In this document: positions 25,225-34,590 of the stretch, one piece after another
Numbering within the stretch: position 1 is the stretch's first letter
Layout of the letters: every line of letters starts with the position of its first letter
Assembly: GCF_009928485.1 (NCBI RefSeq)
Contig: NZ_JAABNP010000041.1
Location: forward strand, 1 to 48,968
Length of the DNA stretch: 48,968 bases
Origin: Clostridium sp. C2-6-12
GTDB taxonomy: Bacteria; Bacillota; Clostridia; Clostridiales; Clostridiaceae
Reading direction: 5' to 3'
The notes under the pieces: generated by a model
Seen by the model: the letters and a program-made list of their open reading frames with translations, nothing else
What the model was told of the DNA's origin: nothing
The model's database searches: none
Translations under genes and position numbers: made by a program

Positions 25225-25333
25225 TAATAATATTAATTAGTTGTAGGATAGGCTTAATATTATGTATGTTTTTCAAAAGAAACTATATGAGTTAATAATT
25301 TGAATTGAGAATTAAGAAAGAAGGGATTTGCTT

Positions 25334-26371
25334 ATGAAGAAATTTATTAGAAACCTATTAATAATATTAACTGTAGCATTAACTGTTGGTGTGCAGCCTG
25401 TATTTGCAAAAGAAGATGATTTTGATACATATGTATACAATCATCTAGAAAATTGGGACAATGAATTTGAAATTTCTTACTACGATTCTGATGTTATAGA
25501 TAAAATAAGAAATATTTCTAAAAAGGATGATTATTTGGAAATATCAATAAATCGTATTACTTATGAAAAAGTGGGAAGAAGCGCAACAGTAAAAATTACA
25601 TATAAGACAACTAAAGAACAAGAAAAGTATATAAACACAGAATTGACTAGAGTAGTTAATTCTATAATTTCACCTAGTATGAGTGAATATGATAAGGTTA
25701 GTGCTATAAATAAGTATTTAGTTGATAGATTTGAATATGATAAGAGCCTTAAATCTAATAATCCATATACTGCTTTAACAACAGGTATATCAACATGCCA
25801 AGGATATGCTATGGCAGCATATAAAATGTTTAATTTAATAGGGATGGAGAATAAAATTATAGTTGGAGAGATAAATGGAGTACCTCATGGTTGGAATTTA
25901 GTAAAGTTAAATGGTAAGTGGTATCATTTAGATGTAACTAATAATGATGTACTAAGAAAAAATACATTTTTATTAAAAAATGATAATACTTTAAAAGACT
26001 ATGGATTTACATGGGATAGTAATAATTATCCAGTTTGTAATGAAAATTTTGTTGAGGATTCAAGTAAGGATACAGAAGTAAATAGCTACAATGCTAATCA
26101 AGTTTATGCAGGATATAAATCAAACGTTGATGGAAAATGGGAGTTAAAGAACCAGTCGTGGTATTTCATTAATAATTCAAATGATTATGTTACAGGCTGG
26201 AAATTAATCGATAATAAATGGTACTTTTTAAGTAATGATGGTAAAATGCAAACTGGATGGATAAATAATTATGGAAAGTTATATTATTGCTATCCAGGTA
26301 GTGGATTTATGGCTACTAATACGACTATAGATAAATATAAAGTTGATTCTTCAGGAGCTTGGGTACAATAG
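25334..26371 (+). CDS. Secreted transglutaminase-like protein with C-terminal cell wall-binding repeats
   Basis: This 345-aa exported protein has a signal peptide (residues 1 to about 27, ending QPVFA), then a transglutaminase-like domain with Cys155 in STCQGYAMA, His185 in GVPHGWNLV and Asp200 in YHLDVTNND. The C-terminal 90 residues hold choline-binding-type repeats (TGWKLIDNKWYFLSNDGKM, QTGWINNYGKLYYC), which attach proteins to the wall. A role in cleaving or crosslinking wall peptides is likely but unproven. The start at ATG 25334 follows GAAGGG by 8 bases. The repeats closely match the protein at 33637. A long hairpin separates it from tyrS. Confidence 0.9.
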   Translation: MKKFIRNLLIILTVALTVGVQPVFAKEDDFDTYVYNHLENWDNEFEISYYDSDVIDKIRNISKKDDYLEISINRITYEKVGRSATVKITYKTTKEQEKYINTELTRVVNSIISPSMSEYDKVSAINKYLVDRFEYDKSLKSNNPYTALTTGISTCQGYAMAAYKMFNLIGMENKIIVGEINGVPHGWNLVKLNGKWYHLDVTNNDVLRKNTFLLKNDNTLKDYGFTWDSNNYPVCNENFVEDSSKDTEVNSYNANQVYAGYKSNVDGKWELKNQSWYFINNSNDYVTGWKLIDNKWYFLSNDGKMQTGWINNYGKLYYCYPGSGFMATNTTIDKYKVDSSGAWVQ

Positions 26372-26394
26372 AAGTATTAAGAGAGTTTGTGTTT

Positions 26395-26434
26395 AGGGAC
26401 ATAGGTAAAAGAAAAGCCTTTTATCTATGTCCCT
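26395..26434. terminator. Bidirectional terminator between the transglutaminase-like gene and tyrS
   Basis: AGGGACATAGGTAAAAG (26395-26411) pairs with CTTTTATCTATGTCCCT (26418-26434) over 17 positions with one G-U pair and a 6-base loop. It sits between two convergent genes. Confidence 0.75.
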
Positions 26435-26477
26435 TGGAATTTATGATATTAGTGGCATTCGATTTTTAGTTTTATAT

Positions 26478-27689
26478 TTATTTTATTATTTGAACAAAAA
26501 CTTTTTTGCCAAGCTTTATAATATCTCCATTATTAATAAGAGTATTTTCAAAATCATTTACCTTTTGCTTATTTATTTGAACTCCTCCTTGATTTACAAG
26601 TCTTCTAAATTCATTGTTAGATGCTATAAAATTAGCAGTTACAAGAAACTGACCTATTTCTTTTAACAAAACACAATGTTTTGGAATAGTGATTTCGGGT
26701 ATTATATCTGGTAAATCACCTTTTTTAAATACCGTTTCAAAGTATCCAATTGCTGCTTTTGTATCTTCTTCAGTATGGTATAAACCAGTTATGATTTTAG
26801 CCAATTCTAATTTAATATCTCTTGGATTTCTTCCGTCATCTAACTCTTTTTTTAATTGAGCAATTTTATCAGGATGTTCATCAGTAGCCAATTCAAAGTA
26901 TTTAATAATAAGATTATCAGGAATTTCCATTACCTTTTTAAACATTATTTCAGGTGCTTCATTAATTCCAATGTAGTTTCCTAAACTTTTACTCATTTTT
27001 TCGATGCCATCAAGTCCTTCTAAAATAGGCATAAATATTGCAACTTGCTCTTCCATATCAACACTTTTCTGAAGATTTCTTCCCATTAAGATATTGAAAG
27101 TTTGATCTGTTCCACCAAGCTCTATGTCAGCTTTTAAGGCAACTGAATCGTAAGCTTGCATTAAAGGGTAGAAAAATTCATGTATTCCTATTGGGATGTT
27201 ATTGTTGTAACGATTTTTAAAATCTTCTCTTTCAAGCATTCTTGCAACAGTAGTAGTTGCGGATAATTTTAATACTTCTTCAAAATTTAATTTAGATAAC
27301 CATTCACTATTAAATGTAATTTCAGTTTTATTCTTATCTAAGATTTTTAGAATTTGTTTTTGGTAAGTTAATGCATTTTCCATTACCTGTTCAGTTGAAA
27401 GAGCTTTTCTTGCTTTTGATTTCCCAGTAGGATCGCCAATTTTTCCAGTAAAATCTCCAATTACTATAACTATTTTATGACCTAAATCCTGCATTTGTTT
27501 AAGCTTTCTTAAAGGAACTGCATGGCCTAAATGAATATCAGGGGCGCTTGGGTCTAAACCAAATTTAATAATTAAAGGCTTATTTTCCTTTTCAGATTTT
27601 ATTAACTTTTCTTTTAATTCTTCAATACTTACAATATTTGCAGCACCTTTTCCTATGATTTTGATTTGTTCCTCAATACTTTGTTTCAT
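26478..27689 (-). CDS. tyrS: Tyrosyl-tRNA synthetase
   Basis: This 403-aa class I enzyme charges tRNA-Tyr with tyrosine. The ATP-binding HLGH signature is at residues 53-56 and KMSKS near residue 230. ELGGTDQTFNILMGR is the tyrosine site region. A C-terminal S4 RNA-binding domain (about 340-403) contains EFRRLVNQGGVQINKQKV. The length and insertion pattern resemble the TyrZ-type synthetase of Firmicutes. Expression is controlled by a tyrosine T-box riboswitch upstream (27870-28150). The start follows AAGGAG. Confidence 0.97.
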   Translation of the reverse strand: MKQSIEEQIKIIGKGAANIVSIEELKEKLIKSEKENKPLIIKFGLDPSAPDIHLGHAVPLRKLKQMQDLGHKIVIVIGDFTGKIGDPTGKSKARKALSTEQVMENALTYQKQILKILDKNKTEITFNSEWLSKLNFEEVLKLSATTTVARMLEREDFKNRYNNNIPIGIHEFFYPLMQAYDSVALKADIELGGTDQTFNILMGRNLQKSVDMEEQVAIFMPILEGLDGIEKMSKSLGNYIGINEAPEIMFKKVMEIPDNLIIKYFELATDEHPDKIAQLKKELDDGRNPRDIKLELAKIITGLYHTEEDTKAAIGYFETVFKKGDLPDIIPEITIPKHCVLLKEIGQFLVTANFIASNNEFRRLVNQGGVQINKQKVNDFENTLINNGDIIKLGKKVFVQIIK

Positions 27690-27869
27690 CTTTTTTAACT
27701 CCTTACATTCTTAATTTTTTTAATATAAGCAAGTTCTATAAGATTTAATAGGCAATAAAAAATTCGTTTTATGATAGAGTAAATATAGTCTGAATGAAAG
27801 CGCACACTAAATTACAAATTATAGTTTCAAAATATCAAATATTTTTATTGTTGATATATAAGATATATT

Positions 27870-28150
27870 TGAAAAATAAAAAAACTCTTGTCCTTATATA
27901 CATAAAGGACAAGAGTACGACTCTCGTGTTACCACCTTAATTCATTAACCGCTCACACAGTTAACCTCTTCAAGTACGCCAATAAATTGGTTATACTTTA
28001 GCACTATAACGGGTGCAGGGGGCCGTCATCGCCTACTAGGGCTTAACCCATTCAGCTTGAAGCTCTAAGATGTATTCAAAATTAGTTTCCATGCACCTCT
28101 CATCACCCGGTAACTTTCTGTTTGGCTCATCTAATTTTTACTTATTCTTT
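27870..28150 (-). promoter_or_regulatory. Tyrosine T-box riboswitch upstream of tyrS
   Basis: Read on the minus strand, this leader holds the conserved T-box core AAGGTGGTAACACGAGAG (27921-27938). It is followed by a terminator hairpin (ACTCTTGTCC arms between 27883 and 27915) and a run of T. The stem I region includes GGTGATGAGAGGTGC and a specifier loop GAA-TAC-A with the tyrosine codon UAC at 28072-28074. Uncharged tRNA-Tyr should pair at both places and favour the antiterminator. About 180 bases separate the terminator from the tyrS start. The 28151-28351 stretch upstream is AT-rich with nothing else recognised. Confidence 0.95.
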
Positions 28151-28351
28151 TCATTGCTTTTACTATCAAATCCCATACTCCAAAATATAGAATACTATAA
28201 TATTTAAATCATTAGTTAAAATGATAATACATAGAGAACAGTAAACTATAAGTCTTTGTTATGCGATATATATTAAATTGTTTAAATTATATTTGAAATT
28301 TAAATTTTTGTCAAGGTGAAATAATTTGTTGAATTTTACACTTATATTAAA

Positions 28352-29536
28352 TTATTCAGCATTTTCTTGTTCTTTCATATAATTTTCATACCAATTACTG
28401 AATAGAACTTTGCAGGCAGCTGCAACTGGAACTGCAAGAAGCATACCTAATAATCCGCCAACATTACCTCCAACAATGATTGCCATCATTGTAAAGACTG
28501 CATGTAGACCAACACTTTCGCCAACAATTTTAGGAGCTAAAAGATTATTATCTATTTGTTGTACAACCAACATTGAGATGATAGCATAAACTACCTTTAT
28601 TGGATGACCACTGAGTAATCCCATAATTGCTGCAAGGATTGTACCAACAAGAGGTCCAACATAAGGAATCATATTGGATATACCTGCAACTATCCCAATA
28701 ACAAAAGCATAATCAATTCCAACGATAGCAAGAGCTATTGCAGATAAAACTCCAACAAAAAATGCTTCTAATAATTGGCCTCTAAGATATTTTGCAAAAA
28801 CCTCATGTATAACTCCGAAAACATAAGTAAACTTAGTTCCTGCTTTACTTTTTCTAAATATTAAGTAATATAGTTTTTTGCATAACCCTAAAAAATATTC
28901 TGAATCTTTTAATAGATATATGCTTATTACAAGTGCAATGAAAAATGTTGCTATACTGCTTCCTATAGACATAACATAAGAAGTCATATTTCCAAGATTA
29001 TTTTCAATGTAGTTTTGCAGGGAAACAATACCGCTTATAATATAAGGTTTAATAGTATCAATAAAGGAACTATCCAAATTATCTAAAGTCTTCTTTATAG
29101 ATTCAGTAGAAAATGAGGCATTGTTTATATACATTGAAATAGATTGTGTTATATTAGCAATAGTAGTATTTTTAGAAATCTGTCCACCAATCATAAAATA
29201 AATTCCCAAAAGAAGGCCGAAGAATATTCCTATTATTAGAATATATGAAAATACAATAGCCAAAATACGTCTTGCAGATCCATTTTGAAGCTTGTATATT
29301 TTATTTTCCTTTAGAAAGTTTTCTATGGCTCTAGTTACAGGATATAAAAGATAAGCAATTACAATTCCTATAAGTAGTGGCTTTATTAAAGTGATTAGAT
29401 TGTCCCAAATATCAAAGACACCTTTTAATAATATACCAATATTATTAAGTATCAAAAAAGCTACATATATTAAAACTGTGGTTATAGCTATGTAGATTGA
29501 GTATTTAAATAACTTTTTATCAAATTCAATTTTCAT
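28352..29536 (-). CDS. AI-2E family transporter (putative exporter/permease)
   Basis: This 394-aa polytopic membrane protein of the AI-2E (YdiK/PerM-like, PF01594) family has seven to eight predicted helices, including paired N-terminal helices and a long central amphipathic region. The family hallmarks near the C-terminus are present: ISNMIPYVGPLVGTILAAI, VQQIDNNLLAPKIVG, and GGLLGMLLAVPVAAACK. Family members export small molecules or ions (AI-2 export, sodium-proton exchange), so the substrate here is open. The gene lies alone, between the T-box region and ppx. No autoinducer-2 synthase is nearby. Confidence 0.92.
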   Translation of the reverse strand: MKIEFDKKLFKYSIYIAITTVLIYVAFLILNNIGILLKGVFDIWDNLITLIKPLLIGIVIAYLLYPVTRAIENFLKENKIYKLQNGSARRILAIVFSYILIIGIFFGLLLGIYFMIGGQISKNTTIANITQSISMYINNASFSTESIKKTLDNLDSSFIDTIKPYIISGIVSLQNYIENNLGNMTSYVMSIGSSIATFFIALVISIYLLKDSEYFLGLCKKLYYLIFRKSKAGTKFTYVFGVIHEVFAKYLRGQLLEAFFVGVLSAIALAIVGIDYAFVIGIVAGISNMIPYVGPLVGTILAAIMGLLSGHPIKVVYAIISMLVVQQIDNNLLAPKIVGESVGLHAVFTMMAIIVGGNVGGLLGMLLAVPVAAACKVLFSNWYENYMKEQENAE

Positions 29537-29733
29537 AATAATTTTATTAATCTCCTTTAAGTAACTTGTTTTATTTCTCTATAATTGTTAGAAGGTTAAC
29601 TTATATATAATAATTTACTTTAGTAATATAAAGGTTAAACATAGTATAGTGATATTATTGGGTAAAAGGTTAGAATAATAATTAAAAAAATAAATAATAT
29701 ACATAAGTTATATTTAAATCATTAGTTGAGTTG

Positions 29734-31242
29734 TTAAAGTGGTACAATTGATAACTTTTTTGAAAAACATTTTTTGAATAAGCTGTCAATTTCATCTGGT
29801 AAACTATCCTTCATATATTTCACACTAATTTCAGGCAAAGCCAATTTAAAATTATTTTTTTCATTTATAATTATAACTTCAGTTAAGCTGTTATAAAAAT
29901 ATTTATCAATCATATGAGCAAGAGATAAGATTACAGAAATTCTTTTACAAATCATAACATCATCTTTAGATAATAAAGCTCTATATTCTTCAGCTAACTT
30001 ATAATCAAATTTTCCACTTAAAGCAACAGTATATCCAACCATTAAGATTTCTTTATGAGTAAGCCCTGAAATAAGTGAATTTATTATTATATAAAAGCCA
30101 TGTTTTGAAGCTGATTTAACAGAAATACTTACACCAACATCATGAAGCTTTGCAGAAATGCTAAGAAGTTTATTTTCTAAATGCAAGTCTTTAGAATTAG
30201 TATTTTCCAAGTACTCAAATAACACATGAGATAAATCTCTTATTTTTTCCGCATGTGGAATATTTAAATCGTTGGTAGTTAAAATATTATCTAAAGAAAA
30301 ATCTAAAATATCTTTATTATGAATTTCTTTTCCTAAGAGCTTTTCATATAAAACACCTTCACGAATACCATATTGACTTACTTTAAGTATAGGACAGCTG
30401 CAGTAATTCATTAGCATTACTATTGCAGAAAAAGGAGCAGTAAATATATCAGCTCTTTCTTTAGGAAGTCCTTTTATTTTAGACTTTTCATCTGCATTAA
30501 GGTTAAGTACATATTCATGTATTGTTTTGATTTCACTTGAGGTCATAGTATAATTATGAACTAAATCTAAAGGATAATTAATGAATTTTTTGTGAATTTT
30601 GCCTATTGAGCGGGCGGTACCACCAATACCTATTAATGGGAGGCCTTTACCATTTTTTAACCAAGTCAATTTATCAAATTCTTTATAAATAAATTTTTTC
30701 AATTCTGAAATTCCAGTGTTATTTGGAGGATTATCTAAGGGAAAAAGTTTAGTTAGTGGAATTGAACCAATTGGAAGGCTTATTCCATTAACAATTTTTT
30801 TATCTTTAACTAAAGTAATTTCCATACTAGAACCACCAATATCAATTAATATGGCATCATTAATATCTATGGTAGCTTTTATAGATAAGTATCCATAAGC
30901 AGATTCTTCAAGACCAGTCAAAATTCTTATATGAAGATTAAGTTTTTCTTTTACTAAAGTTATAATTTTATCTTTATTCTTTGCACGTCTTACTGCTTCT
31001 GTAGCAACTACAATTATTTCTTCAACATTATTTTTTTCACAAAGAATTTTAAAGAATTCTAAGGTAATAATAAGTTTTTCAATGCCTTCATTAGTTAAAT
31101 TATCATTTTCATCAATGAATTGGCCAAGTCTAGTCATTCTCTTTTCTTCATCAATTATTTTAAATGCGTTATTTGAATAAATTTCATATACTAAAACACG
31201 CATTGAGTTGGAACCAATATCGATTACTGCGATATTTTTCAT
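29734..31242 (-). CDS. ppx: Exopolyphosphatase / Ppx-GppA phosphatase
   Basis: This 502-aa enzyme of the ASKHA fold releases phosphate from polyphosphate ends or the gamma-phosphate of pppGpp. IDIGSNSMRVLVYEIY is the first phosphate loop, EESAYGYLSIKA and ILIDIGGSSMEIT follow, and GIGGTARSIGKI closes the ATPase core. A C-terminal HD-like helical domain contains KLHDVGVSIS. The start at 31242 follows AAGGGGGAG; an in-frame upstream extension would include this site. The gene is divergent from ppk with a PhoP-box-like array between, so synthesis and breakdown of polyphosphate are linked. Discrimination between Ppx and GppA is not possible from motifs alone. Confidence 0.92.
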   Translation of the reverse strand: MKNIAVIDIGSNSMRVLVYEIYSNNAFKIIDEEKRMTRLGQFIDENDNLTNEGIEKLIITLEFFKILCEKNNVEEIIVVATEAVRRAKNKDKIITLVKEKLNLHIRILTGLEESAYGYLSIKATIDINDAILIDIGGSSMEITLVKDKKIVNGISLPIGSIPLTKLFPLDNPPNNTGISELKKFIYKEFDKLTWLKNGKGLPLIGIGGTARSIGKIHKKFINYPLDLVHNYTMTSSEIKTIHEYVLNLNADEKSKIKGLPKERADIFTAPFSAIVMLMNYCSCPILKVSQYGIREGVLYEKLLGKEIHNKDILDFSLDNILTTNDLNIPHAEKIRDLSHVLFEYLENTNSKDLHLENKLLSISAKLHDVGVSISVKSASKHGFYIIINSLISGLTHKEILMVGYTVALSGKFDYKLAEEYRALLSKDDVMICKRISVILSLAHMIDKYFYNSLTEVIIINEKNNFKLALPEISVKYMKDSLPDEIDSLFKKCFSKKLSIVPL

Positions 31243-31281
31243 ATTTCTCCCCCTTTTCATTACATAATATGTCAAAAAAAG

Positions 31282-31320
31282 TTAACTTATAAATAATAGT
31301 ATGTTAACATAGAATTAACA
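31282..31320 (+). promoter_or_regulatory. PhoP-box-like array between ppx and ppk
   Basis: TTAACT (31282-31287), TTAACA (31304-31309) and TTAACA (31315-31320) lie on one 11-base register, with a degenerate ATAATA at the missing position 31293. PhoP boxes in Gram-positive bacteria consist of TTAACA-like hexamers repeated every 11 bases. The array points toward ppk, and a TATATT at 31333-31338 could be the -10 box. Control by phosphate starvation is inferred. Confidence 0.65.
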
Positions 31321-31446
31321 AAAATATTAGATTATATTAGTATACATTTAAATATATTACATTATTCGTTAAGTATTTTAAATACTATTACTGCAAATAA
31401 TTAAATTATATTTAGAAAATTTCTTTTTAGGGTGAGGAGAAGAGTT

Positions 31447-33507
31447 ATGGATCAAATGCATACATATGATAATCATGATAATTTTATTAATAGAGAGCTT
31501 AGCTGGCTTGAATTTAATCAAAGAGTTTTAGACGAAGCTAAGGATAATACAAATCCTCTATTAGAAAGGCTTAAATTTTTAGCAATATCAGGTTCAAATT
31601 TAGATGAATTTTTTATGGTAAGAGTTGGGTCACTTTATAGTCAGATTCAAGCAGGTTTTGAAGAAAAAGAGGTTTCGGGGTTAACTCCAGTAGAACAAAT
31701 AGATAAAATATTACATAGAGTTAGAAGGATGGTTAAAGATCAATATAAAACATATGATCATTTGTATGACCATCTCGGGAATAAAAATATAAGAATTTTT
31801 ACCTATGATATGTTAAATGATAAGCAATTAGCTTTTGTAAATGATTATTATAAAAATATTCTTTATCCTGTATTAACGCCAATGGTAATAGATTCAGGTA
31901 GGCCTTTTCCTCTTTTATTAAATAAAACCTTAAATGTAGGTGTAATATTAAAGACCAATAAAGGCGAACAAGAAGTTTTTGCAACAATACAGGTTCCATC
32001 TGTTTTGGAAAGATTAGTCCCAATTCCAGGAGCAGAAGGAGAAAATTTTGTATTATTAGAAGACATAATAAAAAATCATTTGAGCGAATTGTTTGGGTTT
32101 AAGGTATTATCAGCTGCCTGCTATAGAATTACTAAAAATGCAGATTTAAGTTTAAATGAAGAGGGGGCAGAAGATTTACTTGAAACTATAGAAGAGTCAC
32201 TTAAACAAAGAAGATGGGGACTAGCTGTAAGATTAGAAATTGAAGATATTCATGATGACAGAATTATAAATAAATTGGAGCAAGAATTTGAAATTTCACG
32301 AAATCAAATCTTTGAGATAAAAGGACCAATTGATTTAACTTTTATAAATAAATTATATAGCATAAAAGGGTTTGGTGAACTTAAGTTTGAAGCTATAAAG
32401 AGTATTCCAATTAAAGAACTAAAGGAATGTAATGATATGTTCCAAGCCATAAGTAAAAAAGATATTTTTCTTCATCATCCATATGAAAGTTTTTCTTCTG
32501 TAGTAAAACTTGTAGAAGCTGCTGCACAAGATGAAAAAGTATTAGCTATTAAGCAGACCTTATATAGGGTTAGCGGTAATTCACCAATAATTGCAGCTCT
32601 TTCAAAAGCAGCAGAAAATGGAAAACAAGTTACTGTTTTAGTTGAACTTAAAGCAAGATTTGATGAAGAAAATAATATTCACTGGGCAAGACAGCTTGAA
32701 AAAGCAGGATGCCATGTTATATATGGAGTAATAGGACTTAAAACACATAGTAAGATATTGCTTATTGTGAGACAAGAAAAGAAGGGAATAAAAAGATATG
32801 TCCATTTAGGAACAGGAAATTATAATGATGTAACTGCAAAATTTTATACTGATATAGGAGTACTGACTTCAAAACCTGAATTTGGAGAAGATGCTTCGGT
32901 TATATTTAACATGCTTTCGGGTTATTTTAAGCCGGAAAATATGAGTAAGATAACTATTGCACCATATGGACTTAGAAAAAAATTGGAGCATTTAGTGGAG
33001 CGAGAAACAGAAAATGCAAAGAACGGAAAGCAAGCTAAAATAATAGCTAAAATGAATTCGCTAATAGATAAAAGATTGATGATTGCTCTATATAAGGCTT
33101 CTCAAGCAGGAGTTAAAGTTGAGCTTATAGTTAGAGGGATTTGTTCACTGAGACCTGGGGTGAAAGGCCTTAGTGAAAATATAAAAGTTAGAAGCATAGT
33201 CGGTAGATATTTAGAACATAGCAGAATATACTATTTTCATAATGATGGCAAAGAGGATATTTATATATCAAGTGCCGATTGGATGTATAGAAATTTAGAT
33301 AAAAGAGTTGAAACCATGACAATAATTGAAGATCCATTGATAAAAAAAGAGCTAAAGGAAATGTTAGTCCTTTATTTAAAAGATAATGTTAAAGCTAGAA
33401 TTCTTCTTCCAGATGGTTCTTATACAAAGGTAGAAGCAGAGGGAAGAAATGTAAATGCACAAGAGGATATGATGGAGCTTTGCAAGAAATTTAATGTTAA
33501 ATCATGA
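31447..33507 (+). CDS. ppk: Polyphosphate kinase (PPK1)
   Basis: This 686-aa enzyme reversibly polymerises the gamma-phosphate of ATP into polyphosphate. The N-terminal domain opens with FINRELSWLEFNQRVLDEA and SGSNLDEFFMVRVGSL. The two phospholipase-D-like catalytic domains carry the phosphorylated His in LKTHSKILLIVRQ (about residue 433), HLGTGNYNDVTAKFYTD and, later, YLEHSRIYYFHNDG and ISSADWMYRNLDKRVE. Length matches the family. The start at ATG 31447 follows GTGAGGAG. It is divergent from ppx, and a PhoP-box-like repeat lies upstream. Confidence 0.97.
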   Translation: MDQMHTYDNHDNFINRELSWLEFNQRVLDEAKDNTNPLLERLKFLAISGSNLDEFFMVRVGSLYSQIQAGFEEKEVSGLTPVEQIDKILHRVRRMVKDQYKTYDHLYDHLGNKNIRIFTYDMLNDKQLAFVNDYYKNILYPVLTPMVIDSGRPFPLLLNKTLNVGVILKTNKGEQEVFATIQVPSVLERLVPIPGAEGENFVLLEDIIKNHLSELFGFKVLSAACYRITKNADLSLNEEGAEDLLETIEESLKQRRWGLAVRLEIEDIHDDRIINKLEQEFEISRNQIFEIKGPIDLTFINKLYSIKGFGELKFEAIKSIPIKELKECNDMFQAISKKDIFLHHPYESFSSVVKLVEAAAQDEKVLAIKQTLYRVSGNSPIIAALSKAAENGKQVTVLVELKARFDEENNIHWARQLEKAGCHVIYGVIGLKTHSKILLIVRQEKKGIKRYVHLGTGNYNDVTAKFYTDIGVLTSKPEFGEDASVIFNMLSGYFKPENMSKITIAPYGLRKKLEHLVERETENAKNGKQAKIIAKMNSLIDKRLMIALYKASQAGVKVELIVRGICSLRPGVKGLSENIKVRSIVGRYLEHSRIYYFHNDGKEDIYISSADWMYRNLDKRVETMTIIEDPLIKKELKEMLVLYLKDNVKARILLPDGSYTKVEAEGRNVNAQEDMMELCKKFNVKS

Positions 33508-33636
33508 TGTAATAAAATTGTGATTTTAGTATTTTAAAGAAAAAACTAAAGATAAGTAATAATGAATCGATAATTAACTAGAATATAATCAGTCAACAAA
33601 AGATAATTTACATTAAATGTTCTAGGAGATGAGAAG

Positions 33637-34218
33637 ATGAAGAGTAAAAAAATTAAAGTTTTAAGTTTTGCAATTGTAGCAGCTTTATTACAAAGCACTT
33701 GTGTTTATGCAGCAGATAGTAAGGATAAATATACAAGGGATGATTTAAATAACATAGAGCCAGGTTTTAGCTCAGATGCAATTAATAAAAGTAAGTATAA
33801 GATTGATTCAAGTGTTAATAATTATTCTAGTCAAAAAACTCAAAAGGAAGTAGAACAAGAGCTTGGAGATGATAGTAGCAAAAGTACCAAAAATGATTCC
33901 TCAACAAGCGCTGAAGCAAGCGCTGGTAATGCAGGTGGACAAAATATAATTGTGGCAACTCAGCCAAGCACAGGAGTTAAAGGAAGTTATTGGGGAAAAA
34001 CATCAAATAAAAAATGGATGTTATTTGAACAAAATATGCCTGTGGTAGGTTGGAAAAAAGTATCTGGTGTGTGGTATTATATGGATTTAGAAGGCATAAT
34101 GCAAACAGGCTGGATAAATGATGGTTCAAGTTGGTATTATTTATATCCTAGTGGAGCAATGGCATATAATACATATGTTGATGGCTACTACCTTGACTGG
34201 AATGGCGTAATGCAATAA
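33637..34218 (+). CDS. Secreted protein with C-terminal cell wall-binding repeats
   Basis: This 193-aa exported protein has a signal peptide (residues 1 to about 26, ending CVYA), a polar low-complexity middle (about 30-110) rich in Ser, Lys and Asn, and about 70 residues of choline-binding-type repeats. The repeats read VVGWKKVSGVWYYMDLEGIM and QTGWINDGSSWYYLYPSGAM. No catalytic domain is present, so it may be a wall-attached adaptor or structural protein. The repeats resemble those of the transglutaminase-like protein at 25334. The start follows AGGAGATGAGAAG. A strong hairpin follows the gene. Confidence 0.85.
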   Translation: MKSKKIKVLSFAIVAALLQSTCVYAADSKDKYTRDDLNNIEPGFSSDAINKSKYKIDSSVNNYSSQKTQKEVEQELGDDSSKSTKNDSSTSAEASAGNAGGQNIIVATQPSTGVKGSYWGKTSNKKWMLFEQNMPVVGWKKVSGVWYYMDLEGIMQTGWINDGSSWYYLYPSGAMAYNTYVDGYYLDWNGVMQ

Positions 34219-34256
34219 GTTTTAACGCTATTGTTAATAATTTATGACAATAATCT

Positions 34257-34307
34257 AAAGCTATTTAAAATAATATTTATTATTTTAAATAGCTTTAATT
34301 TTTTTGT
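34257..34307 (+). terminator. Intrinsic terminator after the wall-binding protein gene
   Basis: AAAGCTATTTAAAATAAT (34257-34274) pairs perfectly with ATTATTTTAAATAGCTTT (34279-34296), an 18-bp stem with a 4-base loop and a T run. The remaining 280 bases up to 34590 are AT-rich with nothing recognised. Confidence 0.85.
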
Positions 34308-34590
34308 ATAAAAATTAAAATTTTGAACTTCAAGTATGGCAAAATATATAAAAAAATAAGAATATCATTTTTTTTGTAAAACTATGTAACTAATTTTATA
34401 GAGGTTTTTTTGTATTAATAGAGAATAATGTAATAAGGCTTCATAAATTCAATTAATTTACTGTAATAATTTTTGATTCATTATATTACTTAGATATTAA
34501 AAAGTAATAAAAGTATAATATTAATATCTAATTTTTTAAATTTGAAAATCCGTTTAAATAAGTTAATGGAAATAAAAGGGGATAATCAGC

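Noticed and set aside
28352..29536. AI-2 quorum sensing linked to the agr system through the AI-2E family gene
   Set aside because: The family name does not establish AI-2 transport, no luxS is present in the window and the loci are 17 kb apart.
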